Counted from the stretch's first letter, positions 21,776 to 30,222 are shown. The stretch is DNA of 39,487 bases from JAICND01 sp040905905 (GCA_040905905.1 JBBDQN010000022.1:1-39487); one strand, 5' to 3'. Made by a program: numbers and translations. Notes: a model not told the origin generated them from the sequence alone.

Positions 21776-22064
21776 CCGACATCCTCCAGAAGATGAGGCC
21801 GGCACCGGCGCCAGCACCAGCCGTGGTCAACAAGCGAGCAAGTACCGCCCACCACTGGGTGTCAGGCAACAGGCGCCTCAACATGGTGAAGAGCCCCAAC
21901 GTCAGCAGCATGGCGGCGAAACTGAAGAGCACCGCGGCGGCGAGGCTGAATCCGGTGAACCTGCCCAGCTGTTTGGCAGGCTCCAGGGTCTCCTGTCGAA
22001 GGTATTCCTTCGACATGTCGACGAGTTCGGCAACCATCTGCGGGATTTCTCTGGGGTCGGCCAT
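21756..22064 (-). CDS. Phage-holin-family (actinobacterial holin-X/DUF1469-like) membrane protein
   Basis: A 102-residue protein with an amphipathic N-terminal helix (MVAELVDMSKEYLRQETLEP), the AKQLGRFTGFSLAAAVLFSF motif typical of this family, and two membrane helices (AAVLFSFAAMLLTLGLFTML and WWAVLARLLTTAGAGAGAGL). Despite the family name, such chromosomal proteins have no proven lysis role. It is the first gene of the seven-gene minus-strand operon reaching trmI. Its ATG at 22064 faces the divergent MFS gene over a 60-base gap. Confidence 0.75.
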   Translation of the reverse strand: MADPREIPQMVAELVDMSKEYLRQETLEPAKQLGRFTGFSLAAAVLFSFAAMLLTLGLFTMLRRLLPDTQWWAVLARLLTTAGAGAGAGLIFWRMSGDDHKG

Positions 22065-22112
22065 TAACCAGGCAGGCTAACAAAAGGCCATGGGCAGGCG
22101 ACATTCCCCACC

Positions 22113-22118
22113 TAATCT
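22113..22118 (+). promoter_or_regulatory. Putative -10 box for a leaderless MFS transcript
   Basis: TAATCT, six bases before the ATG at 22125 and with no ribosome site between them. This spacing would place transcription start at or next to the A of the ATG, the leaderless arrangement common in actinobacteria. No clear -35 is seen. Confidence 0.45.
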
Positions 22119-22124
22119 GCGCAT

Positions 22125-23402
22125 ATGGATGTGCCGCTGGGGACCCGGCGCGGCCGCCATCGCGTCGCCCGAGGACTCGGGGGTCCTTTTCGTGCGTTGT
22201 GGTGGGGTCAGGCCGTATCTCAAGTTGGCGACTATGTCGCCTACACGACGCTTCCGCTGTTTGTCCTCCTGCTGGGCGACTCCACTTTCGACTTCGCTCT
22301 GACCTACGCCCTCGAGAGTGTTCCGGTGGTCCTTTTCGGTTTGGTGGGTGGGGTGTTTCTCGACCGCCTACCGCTCCGAACAGTGATGATCGTGGCGGAC
22401 CTCGCCCGCGCCGCCACCTTTTTTGCTCTGGGATTTCTGGCCCTCAATCCCACCGCTTCGACTTTGGCCACGGTGTTTGTGCTGGCCTTCCTCTCCGGCA
22501 CCTTCTCGGCAGCATTCCAAAACAGCCTGTATGCGTTGATCCCGTCCGTGGTCGATCACGAAGACCTTGCCGTCGCCAACAGCCGGATAGCCATGAGCCA
22601 ACAGGTTGCTCTCGTCGTCGGACCGGCCCTCGCCGGAGCCATGGCCGCCACGGTTGGTCTCGCCCCCGGTTTTGCCGTCAACGGCCTTTCGTTTCTGGTT
22701 TCTGCTCTGACCGTCTGGATGGTGGGTTCGATACCACCGCGAGTGTCGAGAGATCAGAGAAGCAGGTTCCTCGAAGAGGCGGCCCATGGACTTCGCTTCC
22801 TGTGGAGTGAACCACGACTGCGGGCGTCGACCCTGGCCGCCGCCGCCGCCAATGCAGCAGTTGGATTCATCGAGTCGACCCTGGCCGTCCTGGCCACCCA
22901 GGTGCTGGGGGCCGAGGAGTCGTCCTTCGGATTGATGTTGGCGGTGCTCGGATTGGGTGGCATCTTGGGCGCACTGGTGGCTCCCAGGGTGGGTCGCCTG
23001 ATCGGTCTCGGTCGCTCCATGACAGTGGGCCTCCTGGTCTTTGGCCTGGCCTTCTGGGCTTTGATCCACCAGACCTTCGGTGTCACTGCTCTGTTCTTGC
23101 TCTTCGCAATGTTCCTCGGTATCTCATTGATCAACATACCTCTGGTCACGATTCGCCAGTCCTACACACCGACCGCCATGCTCGGCCGGGTGATCACCGC
23201 AGCCAGGACGATTGGATGGTCCACGCTTCCCCTGGGCTCACTCGTCGGCGCGGCTTTGGCGGACGCCAACAGTTATCTCACCGTCGCCCGATTCACGCCG
23301 GCCATCCTCATTGTCGTCGCCTTGTGGTTGACCGTGACTCCGATCTGGTCAGACACCGGCGGTCCCCATCGCGGCCGTCGACTCGCGACTTCAGCTCGGT
23401 AA
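22125..23402 (+). CDS. MFS transporter (EntS/MFS_3-like exporter)
   Basis: A 425-residue major-facilitator protein with about twelve hydrophobic segments. FRALWWGQAVSQVGDYVAYT is the typical first helix of the EntS/MFS_3 group. The loop between helices 2 and 3 reads GGVFLDRLPLRTVMIVADLA, the family form of the G-x-x-x-D-R-x-x-R motif. QNSLYALIPSVVDHEDLAVA followed by NSRIAMSQQVALVVGPALAG is also characteristic. The substrate (siderophore, drug or other) is not given by sequence. It is divergent from the holin-X/ttu operon and convergent with the next gene. The start follows a probable -10 box directly. Confidence 0.9.
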   Translation: MDVPLGTRRGRHRVARGLGGPFRALWWGQAVSQVGDYVAYTTLPLFVLLLGDSTFDFALTYALESVPVVLFGLVGGVFLDRLPLRTVMIVADLARAATFFALGFLALNPTASTLATVFVLAFLSGTFSAAFQNSLYALIPSVVDHEDLAVANSRIAMSQQVALVVGPALAGAMAATVGLAPGFAVNGLSFLVSALTVWMVGSIPPRVSRDQRSRFLEEAAHGLRFLWSEPRLRASTLAAAAANAAVGFIESTLAVLATQVLGAEESSFGLMLAVLGLGGILGALVAPRVGRLIGLGRSMTVGLLVFGLAFWALIHQTFGVTALFLLFAMFLGISLINIPLVTIRQSYTPTAMLGRVITAARTIGWSTLPLGSLVGAALADANSYLTVARFTPAILIVVALWLTVTPIWSDTGGPHRGRRLATSAR

Positions 23403-23466
23403 AACACGATCTCAGGCACTTCTGTGTCAGTCGAAGTTCAGAGGGCTCCCGACCCCGGGAATCGTC

Positions 23467-23871
23467 TCATTTCGGACGACGACTATGTGGTATCCGAGTT
23501 TGGGTGCGCGGTCGGTCGAGGGGTCGGGACAAGGCCGTGATCAGGAGGTGGCCAACAGCCACCGGCGCCAATAAGAGTCCACCCGAGAACACAAAGATGG
23601 CGCTGAACAACACGAGGGAAATCGACATGGTCCACAGGATCCCTTCCTCGGCAACCACCGCCGCCCAGATGGCCATGATCGACAACAAGGACGGGATGAG
23701 GTAAGCAAGGCTGTATCCGCCGGCCCCGCCTGTTGTAACGGTTTCACTCACCTGGGAGAGGGCCGCTTCGAGCTCCCCGCCCTTGAGTGCCAGATAGACG
23801 GACCAGCCATACCCTAGAACCCCCGCGACCACCCGGCAGAAGACTCTGATGTCGGTGAACAAGAAGGCCAT
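23467..23871 (-). CDS. Small polytopic membrane protein, unknown
   Basis: A 134-residue protein with about four hydrophobic stretches (VFCRVVAGVLGYGWSVYLAL; YSLAYLIPSLLSIMAIWAAV; WTMSISLVLFSAIFVFSGGL; LLLAPVAVGHLLITAL) and a basic tail rich in Arg and Pro (RPLDRPRTQTRIPHSRRPK). No family is recognised. The ATG at 23871 has an AT-rich TTATTAAA directly upstream and no ribosome site, so a leaderless message is possible. It is convergent with the MFS gene over a 64-base gap and stands alone near the left contig end. Confidence 0.65.
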   Translation of the reverse strand: MAFLFTDIRVFCRVVAGVLGYGWSVYLALKGGELEAALSQVSETVTTGGAGGYSLAYLIPSLLSIMAIWAAVVAEEGILWTMSISLVLFSAIFVFSGGLLLAPVAVGHLLITALSRPLDRPRTQTRIPHSRRPK

Positions 23872-24258
23872 TTTAATAAGACCCCTGGACTCCCTCCAAC
23901 CGGAGCCTGACCCCTGGAAGTACGACGGACAGCGTATGGACAGAGCCCCAATCCACCGGACGACGACGACTGAGTCGATCTAGATCGATAGAGAGGCGGG
24001 GGGGGGGGGGNNNNNNNNNNCCCCCCCCCCCCCCCCCTTCCTATTCCCCTTCATCCCCGCTCCCCAATTCTTCCTCGATCGAGGGAGCGGACGAGGTATC
24101 TGGATTTGTTGAACACTGTTTAGCTCGACGTCCGCCCCGATAACCGGAGCAGCGGTGACATCTATGGGCTCGGGGTCGATACACCCGAAGTGACTAGTGA
24201 TAATCGGATCAGCGAGCGACGGTCGGGCCCAAATCACCATGGGACCTAGGATTGAGAC
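23872..24258. other. Contig junction: poly-G, N10, poly-C, flanked by palindromes
   Basis: No gene is supported in these 387 positions. Thirteen G (23998-24010), ten N (24011-24020) and seventeen C (24021-24037) mark a scaffold gap with likely artificial homopolymer ends. A perfect 14-base palindrome, TCGATCTAGATCGA, lies at 23975-23988, ten bases before the poly-G run; a 12-base palindrome, CCTCGATCGAGG, lies at 24073-24084 in the right contig. The true gap size and the link between the contigs are unknown. Confidence 0.9.
24247..24252 (+). promoter_or_regulatory. Putative -10 box for the 44-residue peptide gene
   Basis: TAGGAT, six bases before the ATG at 24259, without a ribosome site between them. 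It has the same leaderless geometry as the box before the MFS gene at 22113. No clear -35. Confidence 0.35.
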
Positions 24259-24393
24259 ATGGCACGGTGGCTTGAGCCGAGATCCGCCCCGGTGAGGACC
24301 TTTGTGCAGGTGGTGTTGTTGTGCCTTGGCGCCGGTGCCGTCTATTTGTTCGTCACCTGGCTCGGTTCCGATCTGGGTTCTGTCTCCCCCTAG
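24259..24393 (+). CDS. 44-residue single-pass membrane peptide
   Basis: A small frame opening MARWLEPRSAPVRTF and containing one hydrophobic helix (VQVVLLCLGAGAVYLFVTWL) ending GSDLGSVSP. It overlaps the 3' end of the convergent permease gene by 41 bases. Support is moderate: a basic N-terminus plus a clean membrane helix, and a -10-like TAGGAT six bases before the ATG. No family is recognised. It might be the small partner of the permeases or an unrelated peptide; chance cannot be excluded at this length. Confidence 0.5.
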   Translation: MARWLEPRSAPVRTFVQVVLLCLGAGAVYLFVTWLGSDLGSVSP

Positions 24394-25330
24394 CCCTGTC
24401 TATCAGCCGGGGGACGATGGCGTCTCTGCTTCCGACCGCGATCAGGTAGAAGGCGCTGGCAATCAGTGTCATGGCCAAGGCCGCCGACAGGATCGATGTC
24501 CATCCGATCCGGGCATGGAAGTCACCGAGGTTGAACTCGCCGAATCCGCTGGGCAGCACGGGTTGGAAGTCGAGGCCGGCGTAGATCATCGATCCCAGGC
24601 CCACTCGCGACTGGTCTGTTCCCCCCAGGTATTGAACGAATGAAACGCTCACCAGCGCCCAGATGGCGGCCGACATCATCTGCACTCCGGCGTATGGCAA
24701 CAGGTGTGGAAGAAGGTGTACCCCCATGATCCGGCGGGGACCCGCCCCGGCAATCCGGGCCGCATCGATGAAAGGCTTTTCTACCACCGCCAGTGCCCGG
24801 GACCTGACCACCAATGCGGCCGGCCCGAGCCCGTACAACACGCCAAAGATCAAACCGGCGTCGATCATCCCCAGATCGGCGCTTCCGAGGCCAATCACCA
24901 GCAGGACGATGGTGGGCGGCAGCAGGGCGAAGGCATCACCGACGTTGGTGAGCAAGGAGTCGATCCACCCGCGGAAATACGCCGCCGCCGAGCCGATCGT
25001 CAACGAGATCACCCCGACCAGGATCGCCGCCACGACTGCCACCTGGAGGGCGGGGGTCAACGAGTAGGTCAGGCTGCTGAGAACATCCCGGCCGAGGGCG
25101 TCGGTGCCAAGCCAATGTGCCCCGGATGCACCGGTCGGATGGAAGAGAGCCCTGTCGTTACCCGTTTCCGGGTTATAGATCGCATCCTGGCCGCTCCATA
25201 CGGTCATATTGAGCATGGGGTGGGAAGCGGCCAGCAGTGCCAAGAGGAAAAGGATCAACAACCCGGCCCTCACTTTGGGATGCTTGAACACCTTGCCTTC
25301 GATGCGCTGCGCTTCGGCCGAGAGGTTCAA
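24353..25330 (-). CDS. DppC/OppC-like ABC transporter permease
   Basis: A 325-residue inner-membrane permease of peptide/nickel-type ABC importers. The N-terminal helix is RAGLLILFLLALLAASHPML, and the periplasmic HWLGTDALGRDVLSSLTYSL block is the DppC hallmark. The EAA loop that contacts the ATPase reads FIDAARIAGAGPRRIMGVHL. Six helices can be counted. The ATG at 25330 overlaps the stop of the partner permease (ATGA). No substrate-binding protein or ATPase is visible on either side, although the contig edge lies about 330 bases downstream, so the rest of the system may be beyond the gap or elsewhere. Confidence 0.9.
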   Translation of the reverse strand: MNLSAEAQRIEGKVFKHPKVRAGLLILFLLALLAASHPMLNMTVWSGQDAIYNPETGNDRALFHPTGASGAHWLGTDALGRDVLSSLTYSLTPALQVAVVAAILVGVISLTIGSAAAYFRGWIDSLLTNVGDAFALLPPTIVLLVIGLGSADLGMIDAGLIFGVLYGLGPAALVVRSRALAVVEKPFIDAARIAGAGPRRIMGVHLLPHLLPYAGVQMMSAAIWALVSVSFVQYLGGTDQSRVGLGSMIYAGLDFQPVLPSGFGEFNLGDFHARIGWTSILSAALAMTLIASAFYLIAVGSRDAIVPRLIDRARGRQNPDRNRAR

Positions 25331-26493
25331 TGCCCACCCCCCATCCGGATTCTGGGGTCGAGGGCAACATGGGCGGTCTCCGCCACGAGGCGCAACACCA
25401 GCAGCAGAACGCCGGTCACCACCAGCACTCCCGTTATGACCGGCACGTCGACGTCCCGCACCGCCGAGAACAACGTGGTCGAGAGACCACCTTGCCAGAA
25501 CACACAGTCAACCCCCTCGGCCAGGGCACAACTCCCGAGCTGAACCTGAAACTCGACGATGATCAGGCCGGTGAGGAGGAATGGCAACGCCGAGAAAGAA
25601 CGGGCGAGGACCGGGAGGACCACGTTGCGAGCGACGTGGCGATCGCGGATCTGCCGTTCCGGCACCGCTTTGGCGCGGGCGGTCAACACGTAGTCCTCGC
25701 CTCGCTCGTCGGCAATTCCGGCCCGCCACACGAACAGGATCTCTCCGAAGGCGATCAGGGCAAACGCCAGCACCGCCAGCACGGGGCTCCCTTCTCCGAT
25801 CTCGGCCTCCCGGGAGGAGCGAAAGAAGAAGACGTCAAGAGCTTGCCGGCCGATGCCCATCGTCGAGATCGCCAGCACGAGTCCAAGCAGACTGGCCGGG
25901 AGCACGAACGCCGGCAGCAGCCGCCAGCCCCTTCGCCGACCGAACCCGCGCAGAAGCAGCGCAACCAACAGGGCGAACAACAACGAGACGCCCCCGAAGG
26001 TGACAAGGTCGGCTTCGGTGAACGGGGAGTCGAAGAAGACCTGCATGCTGTCGATCGGCATCCCGATCGCTGACCTGGCGGCGACCAGCGGCTCTCGACC
26101 AAAGTGGACAAGCAGGAAGATCAGCAGCGGGGGGAAGATCGTGTAGAAGGCGAGCCCGGCGGTCGTGAGCAGACCACCGCGGATCCGGCCCCAACGCCAC
26201 TCTCCCACTCTCCCCAACCAACTGCCCATGAGATAAGCGAGGATTCCCCCGGTGGCGAAGATGAGGAGCGTGGTTGGTAAAGCCGCGAGAATGATGTCGA
26301 TGACGGGCGCCCCGGTGTAAGAGAAACCGAGATCGCCCCGGAGAAGGTCGCCCATGTAATTGAGGTAACGATCAATGGCCGGGGGGCTCTCCTCGATCAG
26401 CGGGCTGTCGTAGGGGATGAAGACCTCGACCAGGAAGAACACCACGGTCACGAACACCAGCAGAGTCACAATCGAAGCCGCCGCCCGCCGCAC
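25327..26493 (-). CDS. DppB/OppB-like ABC transporter permease, divergent and long
   Basis: A permease of at least 388 residues, against about 310-340 for the family. YMGDLLRGDLGFSYTGAPVI matches the region after helix 1, followed by IILAALPTTLLIFATGGILA. An unusual middle segment (about residues 150-230, two extra helices with VALLLRGFGRRRGWRLLPAF) is inserted before the EAA-type loop DYVLTARAKAVPERQIRDRH. The GTG at 26493 has no ribosome site. The frame stays open without ATG or GTG back to a stop at 26593-26595, and the upstream translation (EVEITLPKTPTRVPAVSEEK) looks coding. A CTG at 26592, or a one-base shift joining the ATG at 26617, may be the true start. Confidence 0.82.
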   Translation of the reverse strand: MRRAAASIVTLLVFVTVVFFLVEVFIPYDSPLIEESPPAIDRYLNYMGDLLRGDLGFSYTGAPVIDIILAALPTTLLIFATGGILAYLMGSWLGRVGEWRWGRIRGGLLTTAGLAFYTIFPPLLIFLLVHFGREPLVAARSAIGMPIDSMQVFFDSPFTEADLVTFGGVSLLFALLVALLLRGFGRRRGWRLLPAFVLPASLLGLVLAISTMGIGRQALDVFFFRSSREAEIGEGSPVLAVLAFALIAFGEILFVWRAGIADERGEDYVLTARAKAVPERQIRDRHVARNVVLPVLARSFSALPFLLTGLIIVEFQVQLGSCALAEGVDCVFWQGGLSTTLFSAVRDVDVPVITGVLVVTGVLLLVLRLVAETAHVALDPRIRMGGGH

Positions 26494-26593
26494 CAGGAAC
26501 GAGCCAAGGCCACTCGCTGTTGCCGACTTCTCTTCGCTTACCGCAGGTACTCGCGTTGGCGTTTTAGGCAGCGTTATTTCGACCTCCGTCAGT

Positions 26594-26978
26594 CACTTCC
26601 GGCAGGAGCGTTGTCATGTCTACTAGGCGGGCCAAACCAACGCCCTCAAATAGACGATCGGAAGGCCGGAGTGGTTCGAAACGTTCTACCCCCCACTGTG
26701 CCAACGCTGGGCTTGTGGCACGATGCCGGGCCGCTCACGGATATGGGAACGCATTAAGAAGAGCCAACAATCTCATTTCAAACCTAACTGAAAGTTGATC
26801 GCTGGTTCATCCCAAGTAGTTCGTTGGAAGGGACACCGAGGTGTCGAGAGACCAGCCGCACCTCGACCGCCTACAAACCCGCCACGTGTAAAGCTCGAAG
26901 AGGGTCTCAGCATCGAGGTGGAATGGATACGAGCCATGCTCGGCGGCCAGCGCTAACAACACCTTACCCCGGACGCCG
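26594..26978. other. Intergenic region between dppB-like and methyltransferase genes
   Basis: About 385 bases with no supported gene and a lower G+C than the proteasome region. The part next to 26593 must carry the leader and promoter of the permease pair. A minus-strand frame at 26807-26960 has some coding flavour (LALAAEHGSYPFHLDAETLF) but no start or known family, so it may be a gene remnant. ACACC-GA-GGTGT is a short inverted repeat near 26833. Nothing else stands out. Confidence 0.5.
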
Positions 26979-27914
26979 TTATGCCTTAATAGCCACGACA
27001 AAGGCCCCACTCGTCTCGCGATCCGTCTCGGTGACGACCCCCAACCCAGTTGCCAGCCTTGTTCGCACAACCGTCGGAGTCAAAATCATCCTGTCAACAC
27101 TCACAATTCGGAAACCTGACTGCTCCATAATTTGCACGTGAGCTGAAAGGGGCAGCCGATTTAGCAAGTAGGCCCTTCGCCCGCGGATCAGCTTCCACGA
27201 CAGTTCACTATATGCACGATGACCATCCCACGCATTTGCGGTCGAGTGGGATCGGAAATCGATCTGATGAGTCATGACTCCGCCTTTTCGCAGCAAGTCG
27301 TGCATCGCTCGGTAGGTTTGAAAGAGGTCGTCAACGTGCTCCAGCACCGCTTGGGAGAAGATCCAATCAACGGTGCTTTGGAACCCTCGAACCTCGTCAA
27401 ACCACGGAACGAGATAGTTGATCACCGGTGTCGGTCCAGGACCGTTTTGGAGCTCGTCCACCATCAAACGCAGTCTCGGGTCATCCAAGACATCGACCAG
27501 ACGACCGTCCGTGTCTAGCCACTCCGGAAATGAATAGTCATCCAGGAAGGGTTTGACCTCGGGAAATTCGCTCGACCCGGGAATGCTGGCCCTCTGTCCG
27601 ATCAATTCGACAAGCTCCAAGAGAACAGCGACATTGTCTCCTCGTTGCGCGAACGGAACAACATCGAGCGCTATGTAGCGATCGCTTCCCGTCAGAAGAG
27701 CGCACAGGCCTGTTCCTAAAGAGTCGCCAGGGCCCAGTTCAGCCACAACTTTGGGCTGGCAGTCCATGCCGTGTTCGCGCGCCCGCACAAGATGCCGCAT
27801 CCAAACGCTGTAGCAGTATCGAGCCGAACTGGTGCCGCCAGTGCGACGTCCGGTCAGTTGACGACCAAATGGCAAGTAGGTCGCGATCCCTGCAGCAAGT
27901 TGTCGCCACCGCAT
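26979..27914 (-). CDS. SAM-dependent class I methyltransferase
   Basis: A 311-residue protein. The SAM-binding motif I is VVAELGPGDSLGTGLCALL at about residues 56-74, followed by YIALDVVPF (motif II acidic Asp). DWIFSQAVLEHVDDLFQTYR is motif IV, with GGVMTHQIDFRSH after it, as in Methyltransf_11/23-type enzymes acting on small molecules or glycans. The N-terminal 40 residues are basic. It lies at the edge of the polysaccharide island, divergent from the FkbM gene over a 140-base gap, so methylation of a sugar or lipid precursor is plausible but unproven. Confidence 0.85.
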   Translation of the reverse strand: MRWRQLAAGIATYLPFGRQLTGRRTGGTSSARYCYSVWMRHLVRAREHGMDCQPKVVAELGPGDSLGTGLCALLTGSDRYIALDVVPFAQRGDNVAVLLELVELIGQRASIPGSSEFPEVKPFLDDYSFPEWLDTDGRLVDVLDDPRLRLMVDELQNGPGPTPVINYLVPWFDEVRGFQSTVDWIFSQAVLEHVDDLFQTYRAMHDLLRKGGVMTHQIDFRSHSTANAWDGHRAYSELSWKLIRGRRAYLLNRLPLSAHVQIMEQSGFRIVSVDRMILTPTVVRTRLATGLGVVTETDRETSGAFVVAIKA

Positions 27915-28054
27915 CGTCTAATAATGGCAACCCTCGACGCCCACACGGGTTTTGAAAACGTCGACTGATATCGGTTTGTAACATTCGTACCCCATCACAG
28001 CTCTATACGTATGGTCGACTGCTGGAGGCAGAAGCCCGTTTCATTGGACCCCGA

Positions 28055-28930
28055 GTGCCCCCTAAGGCCGGAGCTACCAGGTATATACCGCTTCGAGCGT
28101 TAACACGCGTGACCCGCTTCGGCCCCGCCGTGTCGTTGATAGTCGCTGAGAAACTCGGCGTTGATCAGCGACTCCAAGCGCGGGCGGGCGATGCGAAAGT
28201 GGATGCGATGCGTCTCGGCCTTCGTTGGAGACTCGACCTTGCAAGCAATCACAACCGGCGCCTCTACGCTCTCGGTTCGTACGACGCACCATTGTTAAGG
28301 ACAATTCTCACAAGCATCGAGCAACACGATGTATTTCTTGATGTTGGAGCAAATGTCGGACTTGTAGCAATCCCTGTTGCTAAGAGACTCCGGGAGTTGG
28401 GGGTAGGCAAAGTGATCGCGGCAGAACCCTCCAGAGACGTTGTGTCGCAGTTGGTGACGAACGTCGCTCTCAACGGCCTTGAGCAATGGCTTGACATCAA
28501 AACGGTGGCTTTGGGAGCATCGCCTGGTTCCATGACTTTGCGAGCCGGGAAGGTCGAAGCGGATTCAGGACTCCGCTCCCTCGCAGGAGACGGCCAGGCG
28601 ATCGCACAGGTCGACGTCACCACAATTGACGATCTCTGTTCACGCCTTCCGTCGCCGCCAACCATTGCGAAGATCGACGTGGAGGGCTGGGAGGTGGAGG
28701 TCCTCTCCGGCGCGACCCGGCTTCTGTCCGAGTTCCCGCCGCGCTTGATAATCGCAGAGGTCATAGAAGAACATCTCAACCGAGCGGGCTCGTCGGCGCG
28801 CGATCTCCACGGGATTCTCACGGGAGCCGGCTATCAGGGCAACTGGATTCGACATCGCGGACTCCAGCTAATCGAAGATGTGCGTGACCACTTGAGCATC
28901 AACATCGCCTATACCCGACGGGCCAATTGA
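28055..28930 (+). CDS. FkbM-family methyltransferase
   Basis: A 291-residue methyltransferase of the FkbM type, which usually O-methylates sugars or polyketides. The SAM motif is VFLDVGANVGLVAIPVAKRL, with the next acidic motif VIAAEPSRDVVSQL and the characteristic PTIAKIDVEGWEVEVLSGAT block with the D-V-E-G signature. The GTG at 28055 is the given start; the first about 45 residues are weakly conserved, so a later start is possible. The 3' end overlaps the convergent flippase gene by 22 bases. It is the only plus-strand gene inside the glycan island. Confidence 0.88.
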   Translation: MPPKAGATRYIPLRALTRVTRFGPAVSLIVAEKLGVDQRLQARAGDAKVDAMRLGLRWRLDLASNHNRRLYALGSYDAPLLRTILTSIEQHDVFLDVGANVGLVAIPVAKRLRELGVGKVIAAEPSRDVVSQLVTNVALNGLEQWLDIKTVALGASPGSMTLRAGKVEADSGLRSLAGDGQAIAQVDVTTIDDLCSRLPSPPTIAKIDVEGWEVEVLSGATRLLSEFPPRLIIAEVIEEHLNRAGSSARDLHGILTGAGYQGNWIRHRGLQLIEDVRDHLSINIAYTRRAN

Positions 28931-30222
28931 GGACGCGCTACTGCAATCACGAACAGACCTACAACCGCTGCGTAGGCTCCTGTCGTTGCCCATGCGATGC
29001 CTGATACTCCAAGCCGTGGGATGAGTACCAGATCTCCCGCGACGCTAACAATTGCAAAGACAGCCATTATGCGTGCCACTGACCATGACCTGCGTGACGC
29101 ATTTAGTGCCCGAGCCAGGAGCAGTGCGACAAGATAAAAGGGGATCCTTGCCAGCGCCGGTCGCTGCACGTTAACAACCTCGTCAATGGCATTGGCACTG
29201 AAGCGTCCACCTTCGAACAAAAGCCGGACAACTTCGTGAGACAGCCACACCAGAAGCACTACCGGCGGCAAGGCAAAACTGCCGACAGCCGCCGCAAGTC
29301 GAATTGCCCGTTTCTTGAAGTCCGCTATCGAGTATTGGACCGACCATCGCGCCAGGCCACCAGCCCCAACATTTGCGACAACCACTGCCAGCAGGCTCTC
29401 GAGGGACTCGGGAACTCGCGTTCCAAGTTCGACGATCGAGAGGGCACCCGGCTCGATGCGGGCCGCAAGGGCCCGATCAATGCCGACGGCAGCTCCACTG
29501 GCGGCAATTGAGGTCATCATCGCGATCGCTTCCCACCAAGGGAACCGTTGCAGCTCACCTAGACCATGACGTTCAAATGCACCGTCGCGAACCAGGAAGC
29601 CCGCCAACACTGTGCAAGTGACGATGTTGCCCATGACTGTTCCGATCATCAGTCTCTCTGGTGAGGGTCCTCCCGCAAGAGCAAACACCGCAACCGACAA
29701 GGGAGTTGCCAATGGAGCCAATGCCGAGACGAGAAACCGCCGCCTGGAAATGGCGGCGGCCGTAAGCACCTGGGTGACTACGACCACCACGACCAGCAAG
29801 CCAGCCCAGCGGGCGGTACCAACTGAACGTGGATCTGAGGCTAAATAGGGCGCCACCCCCCGAACCAATGTAGGCGCCATCGCTGCGAGCACCAGCGATG
29901 CCATCACCGATACCAAGAGACTGACCTTGAGGGCGTGCACGAAGGACCGAGCTGCGGCCTCTATTCCGGCTGCATGTCGAACCCGCACAAGATGCGGCAA
30001 GACGACCGAGTTGAGCGCCGCACCGAGAACATTGCCGACGAACACTGGCACTACGGCGCTGGCCAGGTACACGTCTAGTTCAGTGGACACACCGAAGACC
30101 CTTGCCACCACAATCTGACGACCAAGGCCGCCAAGCCTCACTAGGGCTGCCGCGATCAAAGTGGTCACGGTCGGGCCCAACGCACCTGCCCCAAGACCTC
30201 GCCAGACTTCAGGCCCGGTCAC
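28909..30222 (-). CDS. MurJ/MviN-family lipid-linked glycan flippase
   Basis: A 437-residue polytopic protein with about twelve hydrophobic segments. LVRLGGLGRQIVVARVFGVS and ELDVYLASAVVPVFVGNVLG correspond to the opening helices of MurJ/MviN proteins, and FFALGxx-like later helices are replaced by FEGGRFSANAIDEVVNVQRP, also typical. MurJ flips lipid II; relatives in glycan loci flip lipid-linked repeat units. The locus (glycosyltransferases upstream) favours the second role. It is slightly short for MurJ (about 500 or more). The GTG at 30222 shares bases with the stop of the broken GT4 gene (GTGA), and the end overlaps the FkbM gene. Confidence 0.85.
   Translation of the reverse strand: MTGPEVWRGLGAGALGPTVTTLIAAALVRLGGLGRQIVVARVFGVSTELDVYLASAVVPVFVGNVLGAALNSVVLPHLVRVRHAAGIEAAARSFVHALKVSLLVSVMASLVLAAMAPTLVRGVAPYLASDPRSVGTARWAGLLVVVVVVTQVLTAAAISRRRFLVSALAPLATPLSVAVFALAGGPSPERLMIGTVMGNIVTCTVLAGFLVRDGAFERHGLGELQRFPWWEAIAMMTSIAASGAAVGIDRALAARIEPGALSIVELGTRVPESLESLLAVVVANVGAGGLARWSVQYSIADFKKRAIRLAAAVGSFALPPVVLLVWLSHEVVRLLFEGGRFSANAIDEVVNVQRPALARIPFYLVALLLARALNASRRSWSVARIMAVFAIVSVAGDLVLIPRLGVSGIAWATTGAYAAVVGLFVIAVARPQLARRV

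Noticed and set aside
23980..24240. Open frame crossing the N run (Gly/X/Pro-rich translation)
   Set aside because: It exists only because poly-C and Ns are translated; it is an assembly artefact.
26666..26690. GGTTCGAA-containing stretch considered as a tRNA T-arm
   Set aside because: No matching acceptor or anticodon stem could be built around it.
26807..27070. Minus-strand frame with partly coding-like sequence downstream of the methyltransferase
   Set aside because: No start with a ribosome site, no recognised domain, and most of it overlaps the methyltransferase; kept only as a possible remnant in the intergenic entry.
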